From assembly GCA_964470375.1 (NCBI GenBank), contig CAYYCP010000001.1, forward strand, positions 135,769-199,768: a stretch of 64,000 nucleotides of DNA, written 5' to 3'. A program made the position numbers and the translations under genes. Of this stretch, positions 17,036 to 23,397 are shown in pieces. Under the pieces are notes generated by a model, which saw only the letters and a list, made by a program, of their open reading frames with translations, did not search any database and was not told where the DNA came from. Source of the stretch: CAYNQK01 sp964470375 (lineage in GTDB: Bacteria > Spirochaetota > Spirochaetia > Treponematales > JBGSOB01). Position 1 is the stretch's first letter. Each line of letters opens with the position of its first letter.

Positions 17036-17946
17036 CTCTCCTGCCTCCTCAGCACGCGCAGCTTGGCGCTGCGCGAGGGCGGATTGGCGGCAACCTCATC
17101 ATCGCCCGCCTGCACCGGCTTGCGGGTGAGTATCTCGTACCCTGCGGCCCGCCCATTTCCCCCTATCGGCGCGGAAAGCGACTTGAAGAAGTTCTTGACG
17201 GTCCTATCCTCGAGAGAATGGAAGGCAATGATGCCCAAGCGCCCCCCCGGGGCCAGGACGCGCGCCGCGAGAGGCAGGGTACGCTCTAGTCGCCCCAGCT
17301 CATCGTTGGCCAGGATGCGCAGGGCCTGGAAACAGCGCGTGGCCGGATGGAGACGGCCATGGCGGGCCTGGGGCGGGACGGCCGCCGTCACCAGGTCGGC
17401 GAAATCCCTGGATGTGCCTATCGGCGCCAGGCGCCGCCGCTCCACCACGGCCCGGGCGATCCGCCGCGCATAGCGTTCCTCGCCCAGGCGGAAGAAGGCC
17501 TCGGCAAGCTCAGCCTCGCTCAGGCGCGCGAGCAACTCGGAGGCTGCCGAGCCCCGCGAGGGATCTACGCGCATGTCCAGAGGCTCATCGCGCAGGAAGG
17601 AGAAGCCACGTCCAGAGGCCTCATAATGGAAAATAGATATCCCAAGGTCCATGAGGACGATATCGGCCCTACGCCCCTCGGCTTCCAGGCGGGAGAGGGT
17701 CTCCTCAGCCAAGCCCCGCTCCAAGCTGATGCGGGCGGCATGGGGGGCAAGGCGCTCGCGGGCCCGCTCCAGGATGACCGGATCCGCGTCCACGCCGATA
17801 AGGGACAGGCCCGGGTAACGCTCCAGAAAGGCCAGGGAATGGCCGCCCTCGCCCAGGGTCCCGTCCACCATGAGGGCTTCCCGGCGCGGCGGGATGAGGA
17901 GCTCGAGGCATTCCGCCAATAGAACGGGCCGATGCAGGACTTCCAT
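17032..17946 (-). CDS. rsmH: RsmH (MraW), 16S rRNA C1402 N4-methyltransferase
   Basis: A 304-residue SAM-dependent methyltransferase starting M-E-V-L-H-R-P-V-L-L. It has the SAM motif V-D-G-T-L-G-E-G-G-H-S, then G-V-D-A-D-P, the family block D-I-V-L-M-D-L-G-I-S, P-A-T-R-C-F-Q-A-L-R-I-L-A-N-D-E-L and I-A-F-H-S-L-E-D-R-T-V-K. It modifies C1402 in the ribosomal decoding centre. Two consecutive ATGs (17949 and 17946) follow AGGGCGG; the second has better spacing. A much longer open frame upstream is the shadow of mraZ. Confidence 0.96.
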   Translation of the reverse strand: MEVLHRPVLLAECLELLIPPRREALMVDGTLGEGGHSLAFLERYPGLSLIGVDADPVILERARERLAPHAARISLERGLAEETLSRLEAEGRRADIVLMDLGISIFHYEASGRGFSFLRDEPLDMRVDPSRGSAASELLARLSEAELAEAFFRLGEERYARRIARAVVERRRLAPIGTSRDFADLVTAAVPPQARHGRLHPATRCFQALRILANDELGRLERTLPLAARVLAPGGRLGIIAFHSLEDRTVKNFFKSLSAPIGGNGRAAGYEILTRKPVQAGDDEVAANPPSRSAKLRVLRRQER

Positions 17947-17954
17947 CATCCGCC

Positions 17955-18407
17955 CTACATCCCTATGTCGCCGAGCTGGCGTTCGACAGCCCCGACCACG
18001 CTCTCGGAGCGCGGCGCCCAGTATTTGCCGTATTCCTCGGCGTCCCATATCTCGATACGCTTGATGACACCGGCCACCACGCATTCCCCGCCCTCGTGCA
18101 GGTGGGCGTAGTCGCGCAGGGACTGGGGTATGGAGATGCGCCCGGCCTTGTCTATCTCCACGGCCTGGGCCGGGGCGATGAACCAGCGCTGGATCATGCG
18201 CGAATCCTCGTTGAAGAGAGAAGTCTTTTCCATGATCTTGCGGACCAGGGTCTCCCAGGCCTCGGTGGGGAAGAGCCAAAGGCAGGATTCGATGCCCTGG
18301 GTGATGACGACCGAGGAGCCAGGGAGGGTTTCGCGCAGTTTTGCGGGGAAGGTGAGGCGGGCCTTATCGTCAAGACTGTTCTTGAACATGCCGCTGAAGA
18401 AATCCAT
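17955..18407 (-). CDS. mraZ: MraZ, transcriptional regulator of the dcw cluster
   Basis: A 150-residue protein with two AbrB/SpoVT-like halves. The first contains N-S-L-D-D-K-A-R-L-T-F-P-A-K-L-R and the second E-I-D-K-A-G-R-I-S-I-P-Q-S-L-R-D-Y. MraZ rings bind TGGG-type repeats in the promoter of their own operon and usually repress it. Such repeats lie immediately upstream here, one overlapping the start codon. First gene of the dcw cluster; the stop lies eight bases before the chosen rsmH start. Confidence 0.96.
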   Translation of the reverse strand: MDFFSGMFKNSLDDKARLTFPAKLRETLPGSSVVITQGIESCLWLFPTEAWETLVRKIMEKTSLFNEDSRMIQRWFIAPAQAVEIDKAGRISIPQSLRDYAHLHEGGECVVAGVIKRIEIWDAEEYGKYWAPRSESVVGAVERQLGDIGM

Positions 18408-18441
18408 CCCACAAATCCCCTTTTTCTCCCACTCTCTCCCA
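18407..18441 (-). promoter_or_regulatory. MraZ-type operator: four boxes with 10-bp period
   Basis: Read on the minus strand, TGGGA boxes occur at 18437-18441, 18427-18431 and 18407-18411, with a degenerate AGGGG copy in register at 18417-18421. The spacing is exactly 10 bp each time, about one helical turn. This matches the known MraZ site, a series of TGGGN repeats separated by five bases. The boxes fill the stretch from just downstream of the predicted -10 to the mraZ start codon, so bound MraZ should block initiation. Confidence 0.8.
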
Positions 18442-18452
18442 CTTCTTTCAAC

Positions 18453-18481
18453 ACTATCCCCCTATAAAGGGATTCTGTCAA
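18453..18481 (-). promoter_or_regulatory. Sigma70-type promoter of the mraZ/dcw operon
   Basis: On the minus strand a perfect TTGACA (18476-18481) is followed after a 17-base spacer by GATAGT (18453-18458), four of six to the -10 consensus. Transcription would start close to 18446, placing the MraZ boxes in the initially transcribed region. Confidence 0.7.
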
Positions 18482-18569
18482 CATTCTGGAGCGATCTTCT
18501 CCCGAAGAATAAGGAAAAGCAAAGAAATATGCTTAACCCTTGTATAGTGAAGGGGAAAAAAGATGGGCT

Positions 18570-18745
18570 TGCGGAGAATTCCCTGCATCATTCTTCACTC
18601 GCGATGGGGGAAAGGGGATACAAAAAGCGGATTCGACTCTTGTGGCTATGGCTCTATGAAACCACTATAGATAGTAGGGCTGATGCATACGTTTTCTTAC
18701 CATGAGGAGGGAGGACCGGCCCGAGGAAGCGATGAAAAAGAGGAG
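18570..18745 (-). ncRNA. Possible 6S-like RNA downstream of zapA
   Basis: About 300 bases between mraZ and zapA hold no convincing ORF and are richer in A+T than the flanks. On the minus strand, just downstream of zapA, an irregular closing helix pairs TCAT/CTTC/CTCG (18722-18735) with CGAG/GAAG/ATGA (18588-18601). It encloses two pyrimidine-rich strands that cannot pair and an apical part with GTGG/CCAC pairing. A T6 run follows at 18556-18561. A long hairpin with a central bubble next to zapA is the 6S RNA layout in many bacteria. No conserved primary sequence was recognised, so this is a weak call with uncertain ends. Confidence 0.25.
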
Positions 18746-18780
18746 AAAACCAAAGGCCGTCGGCGCAGCGGTCTAGTCTA

Positions 18781-19098
18781 CTAGGGAAGCTTCTCCTCGA
18801 TATCGGCGATGAGCCTCAGAGCGATGCGCTCGGCCTCCTCCTCGGCGGCCACGGGGCTTTGCCCGGCCGGATCAGAGTCAGCGCGATCAGCACGAGCCTC
18901 CCTGGCTTTGAAGAGTTCGTCGGCCATGAGGAGGGCGGCCAGGGTAGCCAGGCGCAACGGATCCTTGGCTTTGGTCTGGGCGGCGACCTCATCAATGAGG
19001 CCACGGAAATGCTCGAGGAGGGTGGCGAAGTAGGCGGGATCCTCATCGGTCTGGACGCTGAAGGAGTTGCCGAGAACGTCCACGCGCACCGTGTTCAC
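18781..19098 (-). CDS. zapA: ZapA-like Z-ring associated protein
   Basis: A 105-residue protein with a short beta-hairpin N-terminus (V-R-V-D-V-L-G-N-S-F-S-V-Q-T-D-E-D-P-A-Y) and a long helix containing L-A-T-L-A-A-L-L-M-A-D-E-L-F-K-A, the usual ZapA layout. ZapA cross-links FtsZ filaments. The start is GTG with GGGAGGGA five bases upstream. A ZapB-like coiled-coil gene ends 15 bases before it. Confidence 0.85.
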   Translation of the reverse strand: MNTVRVDVLGNSFSVQTDEDPAYFATLLEHFRGLIDEVAAQTKAKDPLRLATLAALLMADELFKAREARADRADSDPAGQSPVAAEEEAERIALRLIADIEEKLP

Positions 19099-19113
19099 GG
19101 TCCCTCCCTAAGC

Positions 19114-19584
19114 TCAGAAGATGTCGAGCTCTCCCGGATCGGAGGCCCCGGATTCACCATCGGCGGCCTCATCCTCCCCTGCCTCGCCGTCCAGGATTTC
19201 GCCGAGGGGCTCCTCGGCCTCTTCGATGGACGTGGTCACGGGATCTTCACCCACCGAGCGGATGAGCTGGGCGGGCTCGGGGGCGCGTTCTGCCTTCGGC
19301 GCAGCGCTCGCCGCAGCGGCGTCTGGCCGATCCTCGCCGGCAGAGCGCTCGAGCACGGCGTCCTCGAAGGCGTCGAGCTTCTGGAGGGCGTGGAGAATGC
19401 CCTCCTCTATCCTGGTCTGGTCCTGTTGGAAGTCGCGCACCAGAACCTCCAGGTCCTTGATGCGGCACTCGTAGCCGGCGAGGCGCTCCCGAAGAGCGGC
19501 ATTCTCCGAAGACAGGCTGTCGATGTAGGCCAGGGCCTTGGCGACCCGCCCCTCCAGCTGCCGGACCTGCTCCAGGGTCAGCAC
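19114..19584 (-). CDS. ZapB-like coiled-coil protein
   Basis: A 156-residue protein starting at a GTG just after the rplT stop (GGCGGGAT upstream). Residues about 5-70 form a strong heptad coiled coil (L-E-Q-V-R-Q-L-E-G-R-V-A-K-A-L, then L-S-S-E-N-A-A-L-R-E-R-L). The remainder is acidic, Ala/Glu/Asp-rich and probably disordered, ending in G-E-L-D-I-F. Position directly upstream of zapA suggests the ZapB role, bridging ZapA and the Z ring. Sequence alone cannot prove this. The long frame reaching 19767 is a shadow of rplT. Confidence 0.7.
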   Translation of the reverse strand: MLTLEQVRQLEGRVAKALAYIDSLSSENAALRERLAGYECRIKDLEVLVRDFQQDQTRIEEGILHALQKLDAFEDAVLERSAGEDRPDAAAASAAPKAERAPEPAQLIRSVGEDPVTTSIEEAEEPLGEILDGEAGEDEAADGESGASDPGELDIF

Positions 19585-19586
19585 GC

Positions 19587-19946
19587 TTAGATCCCGCCGG
19601 CGGCCTTTACCGCCGAGACCACGGCCTTGAAGGCGGCCGTATCCTCGATAGCCATGTTGGACAGGGCCTTGCGGTTCAGGATGATCTTGGCCTTGCCCAG
19701 GCCGTGTATGAAGCGCGAGTAGCTCAAGCCCTCGGAGCGGCAGGCCGCGCCAAGGCGCGTGATCCACAGCTCGCGGAAGTCGCCCTTGCGGTCGCGCCTA
19801 TCGCGGTAGGCGTAGGACAGGGCCTTGGCCACGCTGTCCTTGGCCACCTTGTAATTGGAATGACGGCGGCCCCAATAGCCCTTGGCCACTTTGAGGATCT
19901 TCTTGCGATGATCTTTCCGCCTGGTACCGTCGACTGCTCTCGGCAT
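19587..19946 (-). CDS. rplT: Ribosomal protein bL20
   Basis: A 119-residue basic protein with the full L20 pattern: R-R-K-D-H-R-K-K-I-L-K-V-A-K-G-Y-W-G-R-R-H, then A-Y-R-D-R-R-D-R-K-G-D-F-R-E-L-W-I-T-R-L and Y-S-R-F-I-H-G-L. It binds 23S rRNA early in 50S assembly. CAAGGAGAT precedes the ATG. Third gene of infC-rpmI-rplT; no obvious separate promoter in the 43-base gap to rpmI. Confidence 0.98.
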   Translation of the reverse strand: MPRAVDGTRRKDHRKKILKVAKGYWGRRHSNYKVAKDSVAKALSYAYRDRRDRKGDFRELWITRLGAACRSEGLSYSRFIHGLGKAKIILNRKALSNMAIEDTAAFKAVVSAVKAAGGI

Positions 19947-19989
19947 CTCAATCTCCTTGTATCATTGCGCCCGTTCGCCCGGCGATAGA

Positions 19990-20190
19990 TCAACCGTAGG
20001 GCAGGAGGGTCTTCTTGATCTTGTAGACCTGGGCGCCATCCAGGATCCCGGCCTTGCGCAGGCCACGCTTGCGCTTGGCGCTCTTCTTGGTCAGGATATG
20101 GCGCAGGTTCATCTTCTTGTACTTCACCTTCCCTGAACCGGTCAGGCTGTAGCGCTTGGCGGCGCTCTTCTTTGTCTTCATCTTAGGCAT
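19990..20190 (-). CDS. rpmI: Ribosomal protein bL35
   Basis: A 66-residue protein, M-P-K-M-K-T-K-K-S-A-A-K-R-Y, with the L35 core H-I-L-T-K-K-S-A-K-R-K-R-G-L-R. The ATG lies eight bases inside the infC end with ACAGGAAG upstream. The longer frame starting at 20217 is within infC and was not used. It is a structural component of the large subunit. Confidence 0.97.
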   Translation of the reverse strand: MPKMKTKKSAAKRYSLTGSGKVKYKKMNLRHILTKKSAKRKRGLRKAGILDGAQVYKIKKTLLPYG

Positions 20191-20764
20191 GGCTTCCTGT
20201 CCCTTCGCTCCCCGCATCGGCCGCGCCCGAGGCCCCGGAGGGCTTGGCCGCCCTGGGCTTGGGTCCCAGCATCATCGACATGAAGCGCCCCTCCATGATG
20301 GGCGGCTTCTCGAGGACATATTCATTGTTGAGCCGCTTCAACACCTCGTTGAGGACGTCCAGCCCCCGCTCGGTGTGGGCCAGCTCCCGCCCGCGGAAGC
20401 GGACGGTCACCTTCACCTTGTTGCCCTCGCCCAGGAACTCCAGCACGTGCTTCGACTTGAAGTCGAGGTCGTGGTCGTCGATCTTGGGCTGCATCCGGAT
20501 TTCCTTCATCTTCTGGAGCTTCTGCTTTTTCTTGGAATCCCGGATCTTCTTTTCCTGTTCGAACTTGAACTTGCCGTAATCGAGGATCTTGCAGACCGGC
20601 GGATTGGCCTGGGGCGCCACCTCGACGAGATCGAGGCCGGCTTCCTTAGCCATGCGCATGGCTTCCAGGATAGGTATAATGCCCTTCTGGCCTCCATCGT
20701 CATCGATCAAGCGGACTTCCCGCACCCTGATCTGCTCGTTAATCCGCAAATCTCTCTCTGCCAA
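20183..20764 (-). CDS. infC: Translation initiation factor IF-3, TTG start
   Basis: A 193-residue IF-3: N-domain R-I-N-E-Q-I-R-V-R-E-V-R-L-I-D, linker K-I-L-D-Y-G-K-F-K-F-E-Q-E-K-K, C-domain V-K-V-T-V-R-F-R-G-R-E, and an Ala/Gly/Pro-rich tail of about 25 residues. IF-3 keeps 30S subunits free and proofreads the start codon. The only start that keeps the conserved N-terminus is TTG, with AAGGAG five bases upstream. Non-ATG starts are used for infC autocontrol in other bacteria, so the TTG may be regulatory. Confidence 0.96.
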   Translation of the reverse strand: MAERDLRINEQIRVREVRLIDDDGGQKGIIPILEAMRMAKEAGLDLVEVAPQANPPVCKILDYGKFKFEQEKKIRDSKKKQKLQKMKEIRMQPKIDDHDLDFKSKHVLEFLGEGNKVKVTVRFRGRELAHTERGLDVLNEVLKRLNNEYVLEKPPIMEGRFMSMMLGPKPRAAKPSGASGAADAGSEGTGSHA

Positions 20765-20800
20765 CTGCGCTCCTTTTCTTCTTCTCCCCGATGGGGCGCC

Positions 20801-20830
20801 ACCCTAGCACGGAAAGGCCAGGAGAGTCAA
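20801..20830 (-). promoter_or_regulatory. Candidate promoter for infC-rpmI-rplT
   Basis: On the minus strand TTGACT (20825-20830) and TAGGGT (20801-20806) are separated by 18 bases, upstream of the infC TTG. It gives a leader of roughly 30 bases. The -10 is weak, and another start further upstream (CTGACA near 20890) is possible. Confidence 0.4.
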
Positions 20831-20970
20831 ACCGAAGCGCAAAAAAGGCGGGCGCCCCGGGGAGAATTGGATTTTTACAATAACAGAATTGTCAGGCAGA
20901 TGTCCAGACCCTGAAGGGAAATAGACCCATACTTGCGCCTGCCCGCCCACCCGTGCTAGCCTCCCAGGCG

Positions 20971-21603
20971 ATGTCCCTCTTCCTCATCCTCGGTCCGGCT
21001 GTCTTCGCGGGTTTTCTCCTCACAAACCCCTTCCGCCCGGATTTCAAGGATAGATCGAAGCACTTCCTCCTCGGATTGGCCGCCTCCGCTGCGGCAATTC
21101 TGGCTTATGCCCTGACGCGCGGCTGGTTCCCGCCCCTGTACGGGAACCTCCTCGGCCTCTTTTCCTTCTGGTTCCGGGAGTTCTTCTGGTATGGCCTGGC
21201 CGGGGCGGGCATATTCCTCCTCGTGCCCTCCTTTAGGCGCAGGGGATCGGAGCGCCGTCCCCGCCTCCTCTGCTTCCTCCTGGGAGCCTTCGCGCCCGCT
21301 GGCCTTGTCAGCTTCTTCTACCTTGGCCTACCCCGGGATATCTATTTCGTACTCTACCTCCCCCTCCTCAGGATAGCCTTCGCCCTCCTCCTCTCCTATA
21401 CCATCGACAAGGCCCTCTCAGAATACGGGGGGATGCTGGCCCTCTGGATCGGCCTGGCCATCCTGACCGGTCCGGCCCTCAGCCTGGTTCCGGTCTTCCA
21501 CTTCTGGTCCCTGCCCCTCCTCTCCCTCCCCCTCCTCCTTCTTGCCCTCGGCGCGGCCTACCTGAGCCTCTTTTCCCTGCCGCGCATCCTCAGGCGGCGA
21601 TAG
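20971..21603 (+). CDS. Polytopic membrane protein, unknown
   Basis: A 210-residue hydrophobic protein with about six predicted transmembrane helices separated by short basic loops (for example S-F-R-R-R-G-S-E-R-R-P-R). I recognise no family motif. The ATG has only a weak CAGG upstream; a GTG 18 bases earlier is in frame. It is transcribed away from infC and ends 58 bases before an ABC exporter pair in the same direction, so it may belong to that operon. A role as a transporter partner is speculation. Confidence 0.65.
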   Translation: MSLFLILGPAVFAGFLLTNPFRPDFKDRSKHFLLGLAASAAAILAYALTRGWFPPLYGNLLGLFSFWFREFFWYGLAGAGIFLLVPSFRRRGSERRPRLLCFLLGAFAPAGLVSFFYLGLPRDIYFVLYLPLLRIAFALLLSYTIDKALSEYGGMLALWIGLAILTGPALSLVPVFHFWSLPLLSLPLLLLALGAAYLSLFSLPRILRRR

Positions 21604-21661
21604 GAGGCGGGAAGAGGAAGACCCCCGGCCCCCCTAAGCCGGCCAGGAAAATCCCCGTAGT

Positions 21662-23392
21662 ATGTACCGTTGGCTGTGGACCTATCAGCGCCCCTACCTC
21701 ATGCCCGCCGCCCTCGCCCTCGTCCTTGTCGCCCTGGCCGGGGGCCTCAACCTAGTCAACCCCCTCCTCTCGGGGAGGATCGTGGATCAGGTTATCCTGG
21801 GCGGCCGGACGGAGCTCCTATGGGGCATCCTAGCCCTCATGTTGGGCACGGTGGCCGTCAAGACCGGGCTGCGTTACGCCTTCCAAATGGCCTTCGAGCA
21901 CATGTCCCAGAGCATCATCAAGGCCCTGCGCAAGGACCTCTTCGCCCTGATGCAGCGCATGGACTTCGGCTTCCACGACCGCACCAAGACCGGCGACCTG
22001 ATGGCCCTGATGACCGGTGACATAGACGCGGTGAGGCACTTCCACGCCTGGGTCATCTACCAGGTGTTCGAAAACGGCCTCCTCCTGGCCGCCTCGATAG
22101 GGGCCCTCTTCTTCATCGACCCCCTCCTCACCCTCTGCCTCTTGGGCCTTACGCCTTTCATCGCTCTGGCCGCGGCCAAGCTGGCGCGCCGGGTCCTGCC
22201 GGCCTTCCGGGCTGTGCGCGACCAGTTCTCCCGCCTCAACTCGGTGGCACAGGAGAACATCGGCGGCGCCCGGGTAGTGCGGGCCTTCGCCCGCGAAGCC
22301 TTTGAGATATCCAAGCTGGAGGCCGAAAGCCTGGCCTTCAGGGACCGGAACATGGCCGTGGCCGCTGTGATGGAGCGCTATATCCCGGCTATCGAGTGCT
22401 TCTCCGGCATGCTCTCGGCCGTCCTGGTTCTGGCGGGCGGGGCCCTGATAGTGGCCGGCCGGCTGAGCATGGGCGAGCTGGTCACCTTCACCGGCCTGAT
22501 CTGGGCCGTCACCATGCCCCTGCGCATGGCCGGCTGGCTGGAGAACGACGCCCAGCGCTTCGTTGCATCCTGTAAGCGTCTATACGAGTTCTCGCGTCAG
22601 GAGCCGGCCATCTCAGGACCCTCATGCCCCGTCATACCGCCCTCGCCCATCCGCGGTTCACTGCGCTTTGAATCCGTGGACTTCTCCTACTCGGGCCCCC
22701 AGGGCCGGCCGGCCCTGAGCGGGATCGACTTCAGCCTGGAGGCCGGCGGCATGCTGGGCATTGTCGGGCCCACCGGTGGCGGCAAGTCCACCATCGCTCG
22801 CCTCCTCTGCCGCTTCTACGATCCCTGCCACGGGCGGATTCTCCTTGACGGCATCGACCTGCGCGAGCTGCCCCTGGACATCCTCAGGACCAATATAGGC
22901 GTAGCCATGCAGGACGTCTTCCTCTTTTCCGATACCATCGAGGGCAATATCGCCTTCGGCAAGCCCGACATGCCCATGGCCCGGGTCCTTGAAGCCAGCC
23001 GCCTGGCCATGGCCCATTCCTTCATCGAGGGGCTGCCCCAGGGCTACGACACCGTGGTCGGCGAGCGCGGGGTGGGCCTCTCGGGCGGGCAGCGGCAGCG
23101 CGTGGCCCTAGCCAGGCTCCTAGCCATGGATCCGCCGGTGATGATCCTGGATGACACCATGAGCGCCGTGGACGCCGAGACCGAGGCGGAGCTCCAAGAA
23201 ACCCTACGGACCCTGCACGGCTCACGGACCCTGGTCGTCATCGCCCACCGGATCTCCAGCGTCAAGCAGGCCGACCTGATCCTCTTCGTCCAGGACGGCA
23301 AGGTGATCGAGCGGGGCCGGCACGTCGAGCTTCTAGCCGCCGGGGGAGCCTACGCGGCGGTCTGCCGGCACCAGGCCGGCATGGAGGACTGA
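21662..23392 (+). CDS. ABC exporter half, degenerate ATP-site subunit
   Basis: A 576-residue half transporter: six transmembrane helices in residues 1-300, then a nucleotide-binding domain. Walker A is G-P-T-G-G-G-K-S (369-376) and the signature is a canonical L-S-G-G-Q (473-477). Walker B reads V-M-I-L-D-D, with Asp498 where the catalytic Glu should be. The switch His is kept (V-V-I-A-H-R). An E-to-D change in one partner is the hallmark of heterodimeric exporters such as TM287/288. The second half follows after five bases. Substrate is unknown; lipids, drugs or peptides are all possible. Confidence 0.9.
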   Translation: MYRWLWTYQRPYLMPAALALVLVALAGGLNLVNPLLSGRIVDQVILGGRTELLWGILALMLGTVAVKTGLRYAFQMAFEHMSQSIIKALRKDLFALMQRMDFGFHDRTKTGDLMALMTGDIDAVRHFHAWVIYQVFENGLLLAASIGALFFIDPLLTLCLLGLTPFIALAAAKLARRVLPAFRAVRDQFSRLNSVAQENIGGARVVRAFAREAFEISKLEAESLAFRDRNMAVAAVMERYIPAIECFSGMLSAVLVLAGGALIVAGRLSMGELVTFTGLIWAVTMPLRMAGWLENDAQRFVASCKRLYEFSRQEPAISGPSCPVIPPSPIRGSLRFESVDFSYSGPQGRPALSGIDFSLEAGGMLGIVGPTGGGKSTIARLLCRFYDPCHGRILLDGIDLRELPLDILRTNIGVAMQDVFLFSDTIEGNIAFGKPDMPMARVLEASRLAMAHSFIEGLPQGYDTVVGERGVGLSGGQRQRVALARLLAMDPPVMILDDTMSAVDAETEAELQETLRTLHGSRTLVVIAHRISSVKQADLILFVQDGKVIERGRHVELLAAGGAYAAVCRHQAGMED

Positions 23393-23397
23393 TCCGC

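Noticed and set aside
18601..18660. GGATTCGAC on the plus strand resembling the start of tmRNA
   Set aside because: No acceptor-stem partner, tag frame or CCA end follows, and the needed ~350 nt would run antisense through zapA.
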